This document shows, in pieces, positions 1 to 6,263 of a stretch of 12,274 bases of DNA (position 1 is the first letter of the stretch; every line of letters begins with the position of its first letter). Both the position numbers and the translations under genes were made by a program. Source of the stretch: Flavobacteriaceae bacterium UBA5079 (GTDB taxonomy: Bacteria; Bacteroidota; Bacteroidia; Flavobacteriales; Flavobacteriaceae). The stretch covers positions 20,722-32,995 of the forward strand of contig DIAL01000047.1 in the NCBI GenBank assembly GCA_002414705.1, in the 5' to 3' direction. The notes beneath the pieces are model-generated. The model saw only the letters and a list, made by a program, of their open reading frames with translations, was not told where the DNA came from and made no database searches.

Positions 1-233
1 AGTAATAAGCCAGCCATTAATAGTATATAAGGTAGAAATCCTTCCAAGGTTTTCGTTGCTATATTTTCATCTATAGCTAATTTTAAAATATAGGGTCTTG
101 CAGCACTTAAAAGCGCAAGTAAAATAACCACAAATAGAACACCTATAAAAACAGTATTGTAAGGTTTCATGAACTTTACAAGCTTTTTAAGGAGATTGGT
201 GTCTAGTAATTTATTATCTGTTTTAGTTGTCAT
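1..233 (-). CDS. ABC transporter (MsbA-like exporter half), N-terminal part only
   Basis: The ATG is at 233-231 and the frame stays open to the left edge, giving 77 residues of the N-terminus. After a polar start (MTTKTDNKLLD) come a basic stretch and a first membrane helix around residues 27-45. The segment AARPYILKLAID follows, the usual text after TM1 of type IV ABC exporters (MsbA/LmrA group, where transmembrane and ATPase domains are fused). A second hydrophobic stretch, LPYILLMAGLL, begins at the edge. The nucleotide-binding domain lies outside the window, so the substrate (lipid, drug or peptide) cannot be told. The start codon overlaps the end of truA by 11 bp, which suggests one transcript and translational coupling. 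The exporter assignment is an inference from the transmembrane text and the gene order. Confidence 0.72.
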   Translation of the reverse strand, partial: MTTKTDNKLLDTNLLKKLVKFMKPYNTVFIGVLFVVILLALLSAARPYILKLAIDENIATKTLEGFLPYILLMAGLL

Positions 234-972
234 TTTTTATCGTCTCTGGATACGAAATATGAATTAAATACAAACCATGAGCCGGAACGGAATAGCCAGC
301 TTCTTGTCTGCTTTTTGATTGAATAATAGTGTGTAAGTTGGATAAAGTAATTTTCCCTAACCCAATATTTATCAAAGTGCCTACAATTGCCCGAACCATA
401 TTGCGTAAAAACCTATCCGCTTGAATAGTAAAATGTAACTCATCATCCACCTGTTCAAAATGTACACTCATAATATTACAATTATACGTCTTTACATCCG
501 TATTTGTTTTGGAAAAGCATTGGAAATCTTTATAGTTTAATAAGCTTTCTGCTGCTGCTTGCATCTTCTGAATATCAAGAGTTTGCTTTATAAAATAAGC
601 ACTTTCAAAATTAAAAGCGCTTTTCTCCAAAGCTATTCTATATAAATAAGTTCTACTTGCTGCATGAAATCTGGCATGAGCATCTGCTTTTACTTGAAAT
701 ATATTCTGAATAGCCACATTTTTTGGCAATAAAGCATTGAGTCTATAACACAGTTTCTCATTTTCAAAGTCAACATCTGTATCAAAATGCGCAAACATCT
801 GTTTGGCATGTACACCAGCATCCGTTCTACCTGCTCCCATAATAGGTGTTTCTTCACCTAATAAAGTAGACAAGGCTTTTTCAATAACTTCCTGCACCGA
901 AATAGCATTCGGCTGATTTTGCCAGCCATGATATGCTTGTCCATTATATGAAAGTTCTATAAAATACCGCAA
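223..972 (-). CDS. truA: tRNA pseudouridine(38-40) synthase TruA
   Basis: TruA isomerises uridines 38, 39 and 40 in the anticodon arm of many tRNAs to pseudouridine. The 249-residue length is normal for the family. The N-terminus RYFIELSYNGQAYHGWQ is typical. The catalytic motif GAGRTDAGVHA is present with the nucleophile Asp51. The C-terminal FLRNMVRAIVGT segment is also a family signature. The start is a TTG at 972-970: the protein begins as family members do, and an in-frame TAG lies three codons upstream, so no longer start is possible. The stop overlaps the start of the downstream ABC transporter gene by 11 bp, so the two probably form an operon. The gene is complete with no missing motif. 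Confidence 0.97.
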   Translation of the reverse strand: MRYFIELSYNGQAYHGWQNQPNAISVQEVIEKALSTLLGEETPIMGAGRTDAGVHAKQMFAHFDTDVDFENEKLCYRLNALLPKNVAIQNIFQVKADAHARFHAASRTYLYRIALEKSAFNFESAYFIKQTLDIQKMQAAAESLLNYKDFQCFSKTNTDVKTYNCNIMSVHFEQVDDELHFTIQADRFLRNMVRAIVGTLINIGLGKITLSNLHTIIQSKSRQEAGYSVPAHGLYLIHISYPETIKNDN

Positions 973-979
973 GATTGTC

Positions 980-987
980 TATTTTTG
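980..987 (+). promoter_or_regulatory. Candidate -7 box for the metallophosphoesterase gene
   Basis: TATTTTTG fits TAnnTTTG and lies about 90 nt upstream of the ATG at 1079. I see no TTG at the proper -33 distance, so it is weaker than the opposing truA box. The two boxes form a near-perfect inverted pair separated by 7 nt. Confidence 0.3.
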
Positions 988-994
988 TGAAGCG

Positions 995-1029
995 CAAAGA
1001 TAGAATTTTAATCCGTCTTGAAATTTCAA
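995..1029 (-). promoter_or_regulatory. Candidate truA promoter (flavobacterial type)
   Basis: On the minus strand the box TATCTTTG (1002-995) fits the Bacteroidota -7 consensus TAnnTTTG exactly. A TTG at 1029-1027 stands 24 nt upstream, slightly beyond the usual 17-23. Transcription would start near 988 and leave a leader of about 15 nt before the TTG start codon of truA. Confidence 0.5.
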
Positions 1030-1078
1030 ATAAACGTTAAATTAAAAATTGAGATTCCCACTTATGAGGGAAATGAAC

Positions 1079-1570
1079 ATGAAAAAAATACTCCTCCTTT
1101 CCGATACCCACAGTTATATTGATGATGACGTTTTAAAATATGTAAAACAAGCTGATGAAGTTTGGCATGCTGGTGATATTGGCGATTTAAAAGTAACAGA
1201 CGCTATTAAAGCTTTAAAACCTTTACGTGGCGTTTACGGAAATATAGATGACGAAAAAGCACGATTAGAATTCCCGTTAGACAACCGATTTATGTGCGAA
1301 GATGTAGATGTTTGGATAACACATATTGGCGGATATCCCAATAAATATAACGTTAGAATTCGAGACATGATAAAAGAGAACCCACCACGAATTTTTATTT
1401 CAGGACATTCGCATATTTTAAAAGTCATGCCGGACAAAAAACTCAATTTACTACATATGAATCCAGGAGCTATCGGGAAACACGGTTTTCACAATGTACG
1501 AACCATGCTGCGGTTTACTATTGATGGCAAAAAGATTGAAAATTTGGAGGTAATTGAATTCCCTTCCTAA
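1079..1570 (+). CDS. Metallophosphoesterase, YfcE/MJ0936 family
   Basis: This is a calcineurin-like phosphodiesterase with a two-metal centre. The metal-binding motifs appear in order: SDTH (Asp9, His11), GDIGD (Asp33), GNID (Asn55), TH (His82) and the final GHSH (His110, His112). The 163-residue length matches the small cytosolic YfcE/MJ0936 group, whose members hydrolyse phosphodiesters; the natural substrate is not predictable. I chose the ATG at 1079 (MKKILLLSDTH) because family proteins start there and because AGGGA at 1067-1071 sits 7 nt upstream as a rare good Shine-Dalgarno match. Reading from the TTG at 1049 or the ATGs at 1064 and 1073 would only add a non-conserved tail. The gene is divergent from truA and convergent with the DUF4293 gene. 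Confidence 0.92.
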   Translation: MKKILLLSDTHSYIDDDVLKYVKQADEVWHAGDIGDLKVTDAIKALKPLRGVYGNIDDEKARLEFPLDNRFMCEDVDVWITHIGGYPNKYNVRIRDMIKENPPRIFISGHSHILKVMPDKKLNLLHMNPGAIGKHGFHNVRTMLRFTIDGKKIENLEVIEFPS

Positions 1571-1573
1571 ATC

Positions 1574-1653
1574 CTTCCCAGAAGGAAGTACTTTCCATTT
1601 TGGAAACGCATATTCAAATAAATAACATATATAGTTTCCCTCTTTTAGAGGGA
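1574..1653. repeat. Cluster of small intergenic palindromes, last one REP-like
   Basis: Three stem-loops follow one another between the convergent genes: CTTCC/GGAAG (1574-1588), TTTCC/GGAAA (1592-1606), and TCCCTCT-TTT-AGAGGGA (1637-1653), a perfect 7-bp stem with a 3-nt loop. The last is followed by TTAAGGGAGGAG, giving the CCCTC...GAGGG...GGGAGG layout that I associate with dispersed intergenic repeats in Bacteroidota genomes. None has a T-run on the plus strand, so they are not classical terminators, though they could protect the 3' end of the metallophosphoesterase mRNA. Only one copy lies in this window, so dispersal cannot be shown here. Confidence 0.45.
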
Positions 1654-1668
1654 TTAAGGGAGGAGAAT

Positions 1669-1696
1669 AAAAAAGCCCAAGATCTTCACCTTGGGC
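1669..1696 (-). terminator. Intrinsic terminator of the DUF4293 gene
   Basis: The stem is GCCCAAG/CTTGGGC (1675-1681 with 1690-1696) with an 8-nt loop. On the minus strand it is followed by six Ts (complement of 1669-1674). It lies 30 nt past the DUF4293 stop codon. There is no T-run on the plus side, so it acts leftward. Confidence 0.88.
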
Positions 1697-1726
1697 TCAC
1701 GCACTCATACTACTAAGATGATAGGT

Positions 1727-2137
1727 TTATCGTAATCTATCTACAGATTTTACGAGATCTTCATCCTTTTTGATGGCCTTATTAGCTAATGCCAATAACA
1801 CGATAGATACAATTGGAAGAAAAATCCCAATACCCTTCTCAGAAACAACCGTTTCTCCAGATACATTTAGAGATTGATACACAAATAATCCTAGTAAAAA
1901 AAAGTTTAATATGATGTTCAGTCGTCCCAACATAAATTGCGACTTCCTACTTTTAAATCTTACTATGGAAAATACGGATAAAAAAGCGGACACTAAAAAT
2001 AAAGCGAAGATATAATTAACATCGTCAGCAAATACTTTTACACCTTCTGGTGTGGTCCATAATTCAAACACATAAATTAGACCGCCAGAAACTATGGCTG
2101 CCAATATTAAATATAAAGTTTGAATTCGTTGAAGCAT
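1727..2137 (-). CDS. DUF4293 family four-helix membrane protein
   Basis: This is a 136-residue inner-membrane protein of unknown function. Four hydrophobic helices are visible, near residues 7-24, 42-59, 75-90 and 105-122. A short basic loop (RFKSRKSQ) joins helices 2 and 3. The start MLQRIQTLYL and the C-terminal tail ending LVKSVDRLR are what I recognise as DUF4293, a family restricted to Bacteroidota and often found beside rho. The ATG start is supported by that conserved first motif. It is divergent from rho and has its own terminator and a -7 box. No catalytic motif is seen, and I assign no role. Confidence 0.85.
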   Translation of the reverse strand: MLQRIQTLYLILAAIVSGGLIYVFELWTTPEGVKVFADDVNYIFALFLVSAFLSVFSIVRFKSRKSQFMLGRLNIILNFFLLGLFVYQSLNVSGETVVSEKGIGIFLPIVSIVLLALANKAIKKDEDLVKSVDRLR

Positions 2138-2160
2138 TAATTTTTCGTATTTATGAAGAA

Positions 2161-2168
2161 CAAAAATA
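2161..2168 (-). promoter_or_regulatory. Candidate -7 box for the DUF4293 gene
   Basis: TATTTTTG on the minus strand (2168-2161) fits TAnnTTTG and ends 24 nt before the ATG. I find no clear TTG at the -33 distance in the A-rich sequence upstream. Confidence 0.35.
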
Positions 2169-2207
2169 GCAGTTTCTTTTAAAATTAAGCTAAAAAAAAG
2201 AAAATAA

Positions 2208-2248
2208 AGTTGTATAATTGCAGTAATGATTTACAACTATCAGATTTG
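2208..2248 (+). promoter_or_regulatory. Candidate rho promoter with overlapping 7-bp dyad
   Basis: TTG at 2218-2220 is followed after 20 nt by CAGATTTG at 2241-2248, one mismatch from TAnnTTTG at the right spacing. Transcription would start near 2255 and leave a leader of roughly 85 nt before rho. AGTTGTA (2208-2214) and TACAACT (2232-2238) form a perfect inverted repeat that encloses the -33 element, so it is a possible operator. No known regulator is assigned. Confidence 0.38.
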
Positions 2249-2340
2249 TAAGCCATTAATTCTTCAAATAAATAAGATCAATTTTTCTTCGGAATCATTC
2301 AACTTAACAACATTAAAATAAAACATTCAATTCAACATCA

Positions 2341-4017
2341 ATGTTTGAAATATCTCAATTAAAAGCAATGAAGCTTCCTGAATTACAGGAAATAGCTCAA
2401 AAACTGAACGTTTCAAAATTTCGTTCTTTAAAAAAATTAGATTTAGTATATCAAATTCTAGATCAACAAGCCGCAAATCCTAAAGCTGTAAAAGAAGTTG
2501 TTCCTACGGAAACAAAAACTGAAAAAACGACAGCAAAACCTGCAGAAAAAGCACCAAGGAAACGCGTTCAGAAACCTGCTCGCGACAATAAACCTAGTAC
2601 GGAACGTCCTACAGAATCTAATGTTCAAGATAGCACAGCAGACACCGATAAAGACACTAGTAAGGATAGCGCAAATAACACCAGCACACAACAACCTGCT
2701 GCTGAAAAGCCTAAAGCACCGCAAAGACCAAACAAACCAAATCCGAGACCAAAACAAAATCAACCACAAAAGCGTGATGATAAAAATGGTAATACTCGAG
2801 ATGATAAGCAAAAGGACAACCGTCCGCAAAACCAAAAACACGACAAAAAGAATAATGGCAACAAGGACACTAGAAATCGCTATAGAGAGCCAGACTTTGA
2901 GTTTGACGCTATTATAGAAAGTGAAGGTGTTTTAGACGTTATGCAAGATGGTTACGGTTTTTTAAGATCTTCAGATTATAATTACTTATCATCACCAGAC
3001 GATATTTATGTATCACAATCGCAAATACGCTTATTTGGTTTAAAAGTTGGAGATACGGTTTTAGGAAATGTTAGACCTCCAAAAGAGGGTGAAAAATATT
3101 TTCCACTTATAAAAGTAATCAGAATTAATGGTCAAAGCCCAGATGTAGTAAGAGACCGTGTTTCATTTGAGCATTTAACACCATTATTTCCACAAGAAAA
3201 ATTTAATATTGCTGAAAAGCAAAGCACGATTTCTACACGAATTATGGATCTGTTCTCTCCAATTGGAAAGGGACAACGTGGTATGATTGTATCGCAGCCT
3301 AAAACGGGTAAAACCATGTTATTAAAAGATGTGGCAAATGCTATTGCGGCGAACCATCCGGAAGTTTACCAAATGATTTTGTTAATTGATGAACGTCCAG
3401 AGGAAGTTACAGATATGCAACGTAATGTTCGTGGCGAAGTAATTGCTTCTACCTTTGATAAAGAAGCACATGAGCACGTAAAAATTGCCAACATTGTATT
3501 AGAAAAAGCAAAACGTTTGGTAGAATGCGGACATGATGTCGTTATTTTATTAGATTCCATCACGCGTTTAGCAAGAGCATACAACTCGGTTCAACCAGCT
3601 TCTGGTAAAATTTTGAGTGGTGGTGTTGATGCAAATGCACTTCATAAACCAAAACGTTTCTTTGGTGCTGCGCGTAATATTGAAAATGGCGGATCGTTAA
3701 CCATAATTGCTACCGCATTAACGGAAACAGGGTCCAAAATGGACGAAGTTATTTTTGAAGAATTTAAAGGTACTGGTAATATGGAATTACAATTAGATAG
3801 AAAGATATCTAATCGTCGTATTTTCCGTGCTATTGACTTAACATCTTCAAGTACACGTCGTGATGATATTTTATTGGACGCAACAACCATACAAAGAATG
3901 TGGGTGATGCGTAAATACCTGGCAGATATGAATCCTGTTGAAGCTATGGAATTTATCAACGAACGTTTTAAACAAACTAAAAACAATGAGGAGTTTTTAA
4001 TCTCTATGAACGGTTAA
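2341..4017 (+). CDS. rho: Transcription termination factor Rho with long disordered insert
   Basis: Rho is a hexameric RNA-dependent ATPase that ends transcription. Residues 1-45 are the helical Rho_N (SAP-like) domain. Residues about 48-183 form a low-complexity insert rich in Lys, Asn, Gln, Pro, Arg and Asp with no predictable fold. The cold-shock-like RNA-binding domain spans about 193-265, with YGFLR and [13 protein letters not shown]. The ATPase core carries the P-loop SQPKTGKT (318-325), the catalytic glutamate in LIDERPEE (Glu351), Walker B VVILLD ending at Asp405, the secondary RNA-binding loop [15 protein letters not shown], and the arginine finger in STRRDD (Arg506). At 558 residues it is about 140 longer than E. 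coli Rho, and the insert explains the excess. Disordered inserts at this place are known in Bacteroidota; the one in Bacteroides thetaiotaomicron Rho has been linked to phase separation. All catalytic residues are present. The gene is monocistronic with a strong hairpin after it. Confidence 0.98.
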   Translation: MFEISQLKAMKLPELQEIAQKLNVSKFRSLKKLDLVYQILDQQAANPKAVKEVVPTETKTEKTTAKPAEKAPRKRVQKPARDNKPSTERPTESNVQDSTADTDKDTSKDSANNTSTQQPAAEKPKAPQRPNKPNPRPKQNQPQKRDDKNGNTRDDKQKDNRPQNQKHDKKNNGNKDTRNRYREPDFEFDAIIESEGVLDVMQDGYGFLRSSDYNYLSSPDDIYVSQSQIRLFGLKVGDTVLGNVRPPKEGEKYFPLIKVIRINGQSPDVVRDRVSFEHLTPLFPQEKFNIAEKQSTISTRIMDLFSPIGKGQRGMIVSQPKTGKTMLLKDVANAIAANHPEVYQMILLIDERPEEVTDMQRNVRGEVIASTFDKEAHEHVKIANIVLEKAKRLVECGHDVVILLDSITRLARAYNSVQPASGKILSGGVDANALHKPKRFFGAARNIENGGSLTIIATALTETGSKMDEVIFEEFKGTGNMELQLDRKISNRRIFRAIDLTSSSTRRDDILLDATTIQRMWVMRKYLADMNPVEAMEFINERFKQTKNNEEFLISMNG

Positions 4018-4040
4018 AACACGCTTACATATATAAACTA

Positions 4041-4076
4041 AAAAATGCCTTGATGAATTACTATCAAGGCATTTTT
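4041..4076 (+). terminator. Intrinsic terminator after rho
   Basis: A perfect 14-bp stem, AAAAATGCCTTGAT with ATCAAGGCATTTTT, has an 8-nt loop and ends in a T-run. It begins 24 nt past the rho stop. The flanking A and T runs are symmetric, so it could also stop leftward transcription that passes the rpsT terminator. Confidence 0.92.
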
Positions 4077-4125
4077 AATTATAAACAAAACTGGATTTAA
4101 ACTTTTACTCTAAATTTTTTACAAT

Positions 4126-4155
4126 AAAAAAAGCTTCTCATTAAGAGAAGCTTTT
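4126..4155 (-). terminator. Intrinsic terminator of rpsT
   Basis: An 11-bp stem, AAAAGCTTCTC (4129-4139) with GAGAAGCTTTT (4145-4155), has a 5-nt loop. On the minus strand it runs into seven Ts (complement of 4126-4132). It lies 23 nt past the rpsT stop. Confidence 0.9.
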
Positions 4156-4178
4156 AAATTATAAACTTTTCCTCCTTA

Positions 4179-4430
4179 TTATAAAGAAGCTACATGTTTA
4201 GCTAAACCAGACTTAAGGTTTGCTGCTTTATTAACATGTATAATGTTTTTCTTCGCTAACTTATCAATCATAGAAGTTACATCAAGGAACAATTCTTGTG
4301 CTTGTTTCTTGTCGCTCGTGTCACGCAATTTTTTAATTGCATTACGCGTAGTTTTATGCTTATACTTATTTCTTAAGCGTTTAGCTTCGTTACTTCTAAT
4401 TCTCTTTAACGCTGACTTGTGATTTGCCAT
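4179..4430 (-). CDS. rpsT: 30S ribosomal protein bS20
   Basis: bS20 binds 16S rRNA early in small-subunit assembly. The 83-residue, very basic, helical protein begins MANHKSALKRIRSNEAKRL and ends with AANLKSGLAKHV, both classic bS20 text. Its length is normal and the ATG start is unambiguous. It lies 24 nt downstream of tRNA-Glu on the same strand with no terminator between them. The two are therefore probably co-transcribed from the promoter(s) upstream of the tRNA, and the rpsT mRNA 5' end would be made by tRNA 3' processing. I see no bS20 autoregulatory site. Confidence 0.98.
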   Translation of the reverse strand: MANHKSALKRIRSNEAKRLRNKYKHKTTRNAIKKLRDTSDKKQAQELFLDVTSMIDKLAKKNIIHVNKAANLKSGLAKHVASL

Positions 4431-4454
4431 TTGTTTCTTTTCTTATTAAAATTG

Positions 4455-4526
4455 TAGCCCGTAGGGGAATCGAACCCCTCTTACATGGATGAAAACCATG
4501 CGTCCTAGCCGATAGACGAACGGGCC
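4455..4526 (-). tRNA. tRNA-Glu (anticodon UUC)
   Basis: Read on the minus strand, the 72-nt sequence folds as a cloverleaf. The acceptor stem is GGCCCGT/ACGGGCT, with a G-U pair at 1-72. The D-arm is followed by the anticodon stem CATGG/CCATG enclosing the loop TTTTCAT (anticodon TTC). The T-arm is AGGGG-TTCGATT-CCCCT, and the discriminator is A. The terminal CCA is not encoded (the next bases are CAA), so a nucleotidyltransferase must add it. It lies immediately upstream of rpsT. Confidence 0.96.
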
Positions 4527-4547
4527 ATTTTGTTTTTTTTGAGTGCG

Positions 4548-4578
4548 CAAATATAAATTTTTATATTTAAACTTGCAA
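4548..4578 (-). promoter_or_regulatory. Promoter for tRNA-Glu and rpsT
   Basis: On the minus strand TTG (4578-4576), a 20-nt spacer and TATATTTG (4555-4548) match the flavobacterial consensus exactly in sequence and spacing. Transcription would start around 4541, about 15 nt before the mature tRNA. Confidence 0.68.
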
Positions 4579-4581
4579 ACC

Positions 4582-4598
4582 TTATTTTGTCAAAATAA
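4582..4598. other. 17-bp dyad just upstream of the tRNA-Glu promoter
   Basis: TTATTTTG and CAAAATAA flank a single central base and make a perfect 8-bp inverted repeat. It ends 4 bp from the -33 TTG of the tRNA-Glu promoter, a position where an activator or repressor dimer could bind. With a single-base centre it cannot form a good RNA hairpin, so a protein site is more likely than a terminator. The AT-rich sequence makes chance a real possibility. Confidence 0.3.
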
Positions 4599-4622
4599 CT
4601 TACAATGTCTCCATTGCGGATG

Positions 4623-4652
4623 CAAAAATACAACTATTTTTAAATGTTGCAA
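4623..4652 (-). promoter_or_regulatory. Possible second, distal promoter for tRNA-Glu/rpsT
   Basis: TTG (4652-4650), a 19-nt spacer and TATTTTTG (4630-4623) on the minus strand also fit the consensus. The start would be near 4616, giving a leader of about 90 nt ahead of the tRNA. The stretch lies just after the proS stop codon, in AT-rich DNA where chance matches occur. Confidence 0.35.
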
Positions 4653-4685
4653 CAACTATTTAATTTTTTTTAAAAATAATTTCAA

Positions 4686-6164
4686 TTAGTACGCTTTTGC
4701 AAAAAGGACACGTCCCTTTGATGGCTTACCAGTATACACACAATCACCACTTTGCGGCTCCACATCTGAAGGAATACAACGAATTGTAGCTTTTGTTAAT
4801 TCTTTTATTTTCGATTCCGTTTCTTCTGTTCCATCCCAATGAGCAGATATAAATCCACCTTTTGTATCTAAAATAGCTTTGAAAGTTTCAAAATCATCTA
4901 CTTCTGTAATGTGAGAATCTCTATAATCCAGTGCTTTTGTATAAAGAGCTGTTTGAATTTCCGTCATTAAAGCTTCAACCCTTGCCGTTAAGTTGTCGAT
5001 AGCAATCACCTCTTTAGTCAATGTATCACGTCTTGCAAGCTCCACAGTTCCATTTTCTAGATCTTTTGGACCAATAGCAATACGCAATGGCACACCTTGC
5101 AACTCATGCTGTGCAAATTTAGCACCTGGTCTAAACGTTGTTCTGTTGTCAAACTTAACCGTAATACGTTTGGAGCGTAATTCACCCATAATAACATTAA
5201 CAAGTGTGGTTATTTCCTCCAATTGCTCGTCATTCTTATAAATTGGCACAATAACCACTTGATTTGGCGCTAAATTTGGAGGTAAAACCAAACCATGATC
5301 ATCACTATGTGTCATAATTAAGGCTCCCATTAATCGAGTTGAAACTCCCCAAGACGTTGCCCATACATATTCTTGTTTTCCCTCTTGAGTTGCAAATTTA
5401 ACATCGAAAGCTTTTGCAAAGTTTTGACCTAAAAAGTGAGATGTTCCTGCCTGTAATGCTTTTCCATCTTGCATTAAAGCTTCAATACAATATGTTTCTA
5501 CAGCTCCAGCAAAACGTTCACTATCGGTTTTAACACCTTTTACAACTGGAATAGCCATAAAGTTTTCTGCAAATGTTGCATACACATTATTCATTAATTC
5601 TGCTTCTTTAATGGCTTCGGCTTTTGTGGCATGCGCAGTATGGCCTTCTTGCCATAAAAATTCAGCTGTTCTTAAAAAGAGACGAGTACGCATTTCCCAA
5701 CGAACCACATTTGCCCATTGATTTACAAGAATAGGTAAATCTCTATAGGATTGAATCCATCCCTTGTAGGTGTTCCAAATAATGGCCTCACTGGTTGGTC
5801 GCACAATAAGCTCCTCCTCCAACTTTGCTTCAGGATCAACACGAAGTTTCCCTGGATTATCTGGATCGTTTTGTAATCTATAATGTGTAACAATAGCACA
5901 TTCTTTGGCAAAACCTTCAGCATTTTTTTCTTCCGCTTCAAATAAACTTTTTGGTATGAATATAGGGAAATACGCATTCTGATGACCTGTTTCTTTAAAC
6001 ATACGGTCTAATTCAGCTTGAATCTTTTCCCAAATAGCATAACCATAAGGCTTAATAACCATACAACCACGTACAGCTGAATTCTCTGCAAGGTCTGCCT
6101 TAACAACTAATTCATTATACCATTTGGAGTAATCTTCTTCTCTACTTGTAAGTTTTTTGCTCAT
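4686..6164 (-). CDS. proS: Prolyl-tRNA synthetase, archaeal/eukaryotic-type
   Basis: ProS charges tRNA-Pro with proline in the cytoplasm. The 492-residue protein lacks the editing insertion of the E. coli type and belongs to the shorter archaeal/eukaryotic-like class. In order there are motif 1 (around [19 protein letters not shown]), motif 2 (about residues 155-178, RWEMRTRLF to WQEGHTAH), motif 3 ([18 protein letters not shown], Arg276), an anticodon-binding domain from about 302, and a C-terminal domain ending in the conserved Ala-Tyr. In that last domain the family's zinc-binding cysteines are mostly gone: HWDGTEETE stands where other members have two Cys, and CVYTGKPS keeps only one of a Cys pair. 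This probably means a zinc-free fold and is likely general to this bacterial branch. The ATG start matches the family. No clear intrinsic terminator separates it from tRNA-Glu, so read-through is possible. Confidence 0.97.
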   Translation of the reverse strand: MSKKLTSREEDYSKWYNELVVKADLAENSAVRGCMVIKPYGYAIWEKIQAELDRMFKETGHQNAYFPIFIPKSLFEAEEKNAEGFAKECAIVTHYRLQNDPDNPGKLRVDPEAKLEEELIVRPTSEAIIWNTYKGWIQSYRDLPILVNQWANVVRWEMRTRLFLRTAEFLWQEGHTAHATKAEAIKEAELMNNVYATFAENFMAIPVVKGVKTDSERFAGAVETYCIEALMQDGKALQAGTSHFLGQNFAKAFDVKFATQEGKQEYVWATSWGVSTRLMGALIMTHSDDHGLVLPPNLAPNQVVIVPIYKNDEQLEEITTLVNVIMGELRSKRITVKFDNRTTFRPGAKFAQHELQGVPLRIAIGPKDLENGTVELARRDTLTKEVIAIDNLTARVEALMTEIQTALYTKALDYRDSHITEVDDFETFKAILDTKGGFISAHWDGTEETESKIKELTKATIRCIPSDVEPQSGDCVYTGKPSKGRVLFAKAY

Positions 6165-6205
6165 ATACAGGATTTTGGCACAAATATTGTAACTATGTTA
6201 AATAT

Positions 6206-6236
6206 AAAAATAGTTCCGCAAAACTAACTATTTTTG
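6206..6236 (+). promoter_or_regulatory. Candidate lipoprotein-operon -7 box inside a 10-bp perfect dyad
   Basis: TATTTTTG at 6229-6236 fits TAnnTTTG and would start transcription near 6243, about 20 nt before the lipoprotein ATG. No good -33 TTG is visible. AAAAATAGTT (6206-6215) and AACTATTTTT (6226-6235) form a perfect 10-bp inverted repeat with a 10-nt spacer. The dyad covers the -7 boxes of both this promoter and proS, so one dimeric regulator could control both genes. Confidence 0.42.
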
Positions 6237-6249
6237 TTATGTTCAACAA
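6219..6249 (-). promoter_or_regulatory. Candidate proS promoter
   Basis: On the minus strand TAGTTTTG (6226-6219) fits TAnnTTTG exactly. TTG trinucleotides lie 17 nt (6246-6244) and 20 nt (6249-6247) upstream, both at valid spacing. The start would be near 6212, leaving a leader of about 48 nt. Confidence 0.6.
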
Positions 6250-6263
6250 TAAAAACAAGAGAT

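Noticed and set aside
1049..1078. TTG-initiated extension of the metallophosphoesterase
   Set aside because: The extra ten residues are not family-like, and the ATG at 1079 has a well-placed AGGGA and the usual MKKILLLSDTH start.
2458..2917. Two long frames on opposite strands within the Rho insert region
   Set aside because: Both are by-products of the low-complexity A-rich coding sequence of the Rho insert; neither has a recognisable protein or initiation signal.
3132..3986. Three minus-strand frames inside the rho ATPase region
   Set aside because: They lie opposite a highly conserved gene and show no family features.
4993..5977. Frames of 82 and 84 codons inside proS
   Set aside because: They are shadows of a conserved synthetase gene, without promoter or homology-like text.
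6234..6263. TTG-initiated extension of the lipoprotein
   Set aside because: The TTG lies in the probable -7 box, and the extension would lengthen the signal peptide beyond the normal range.
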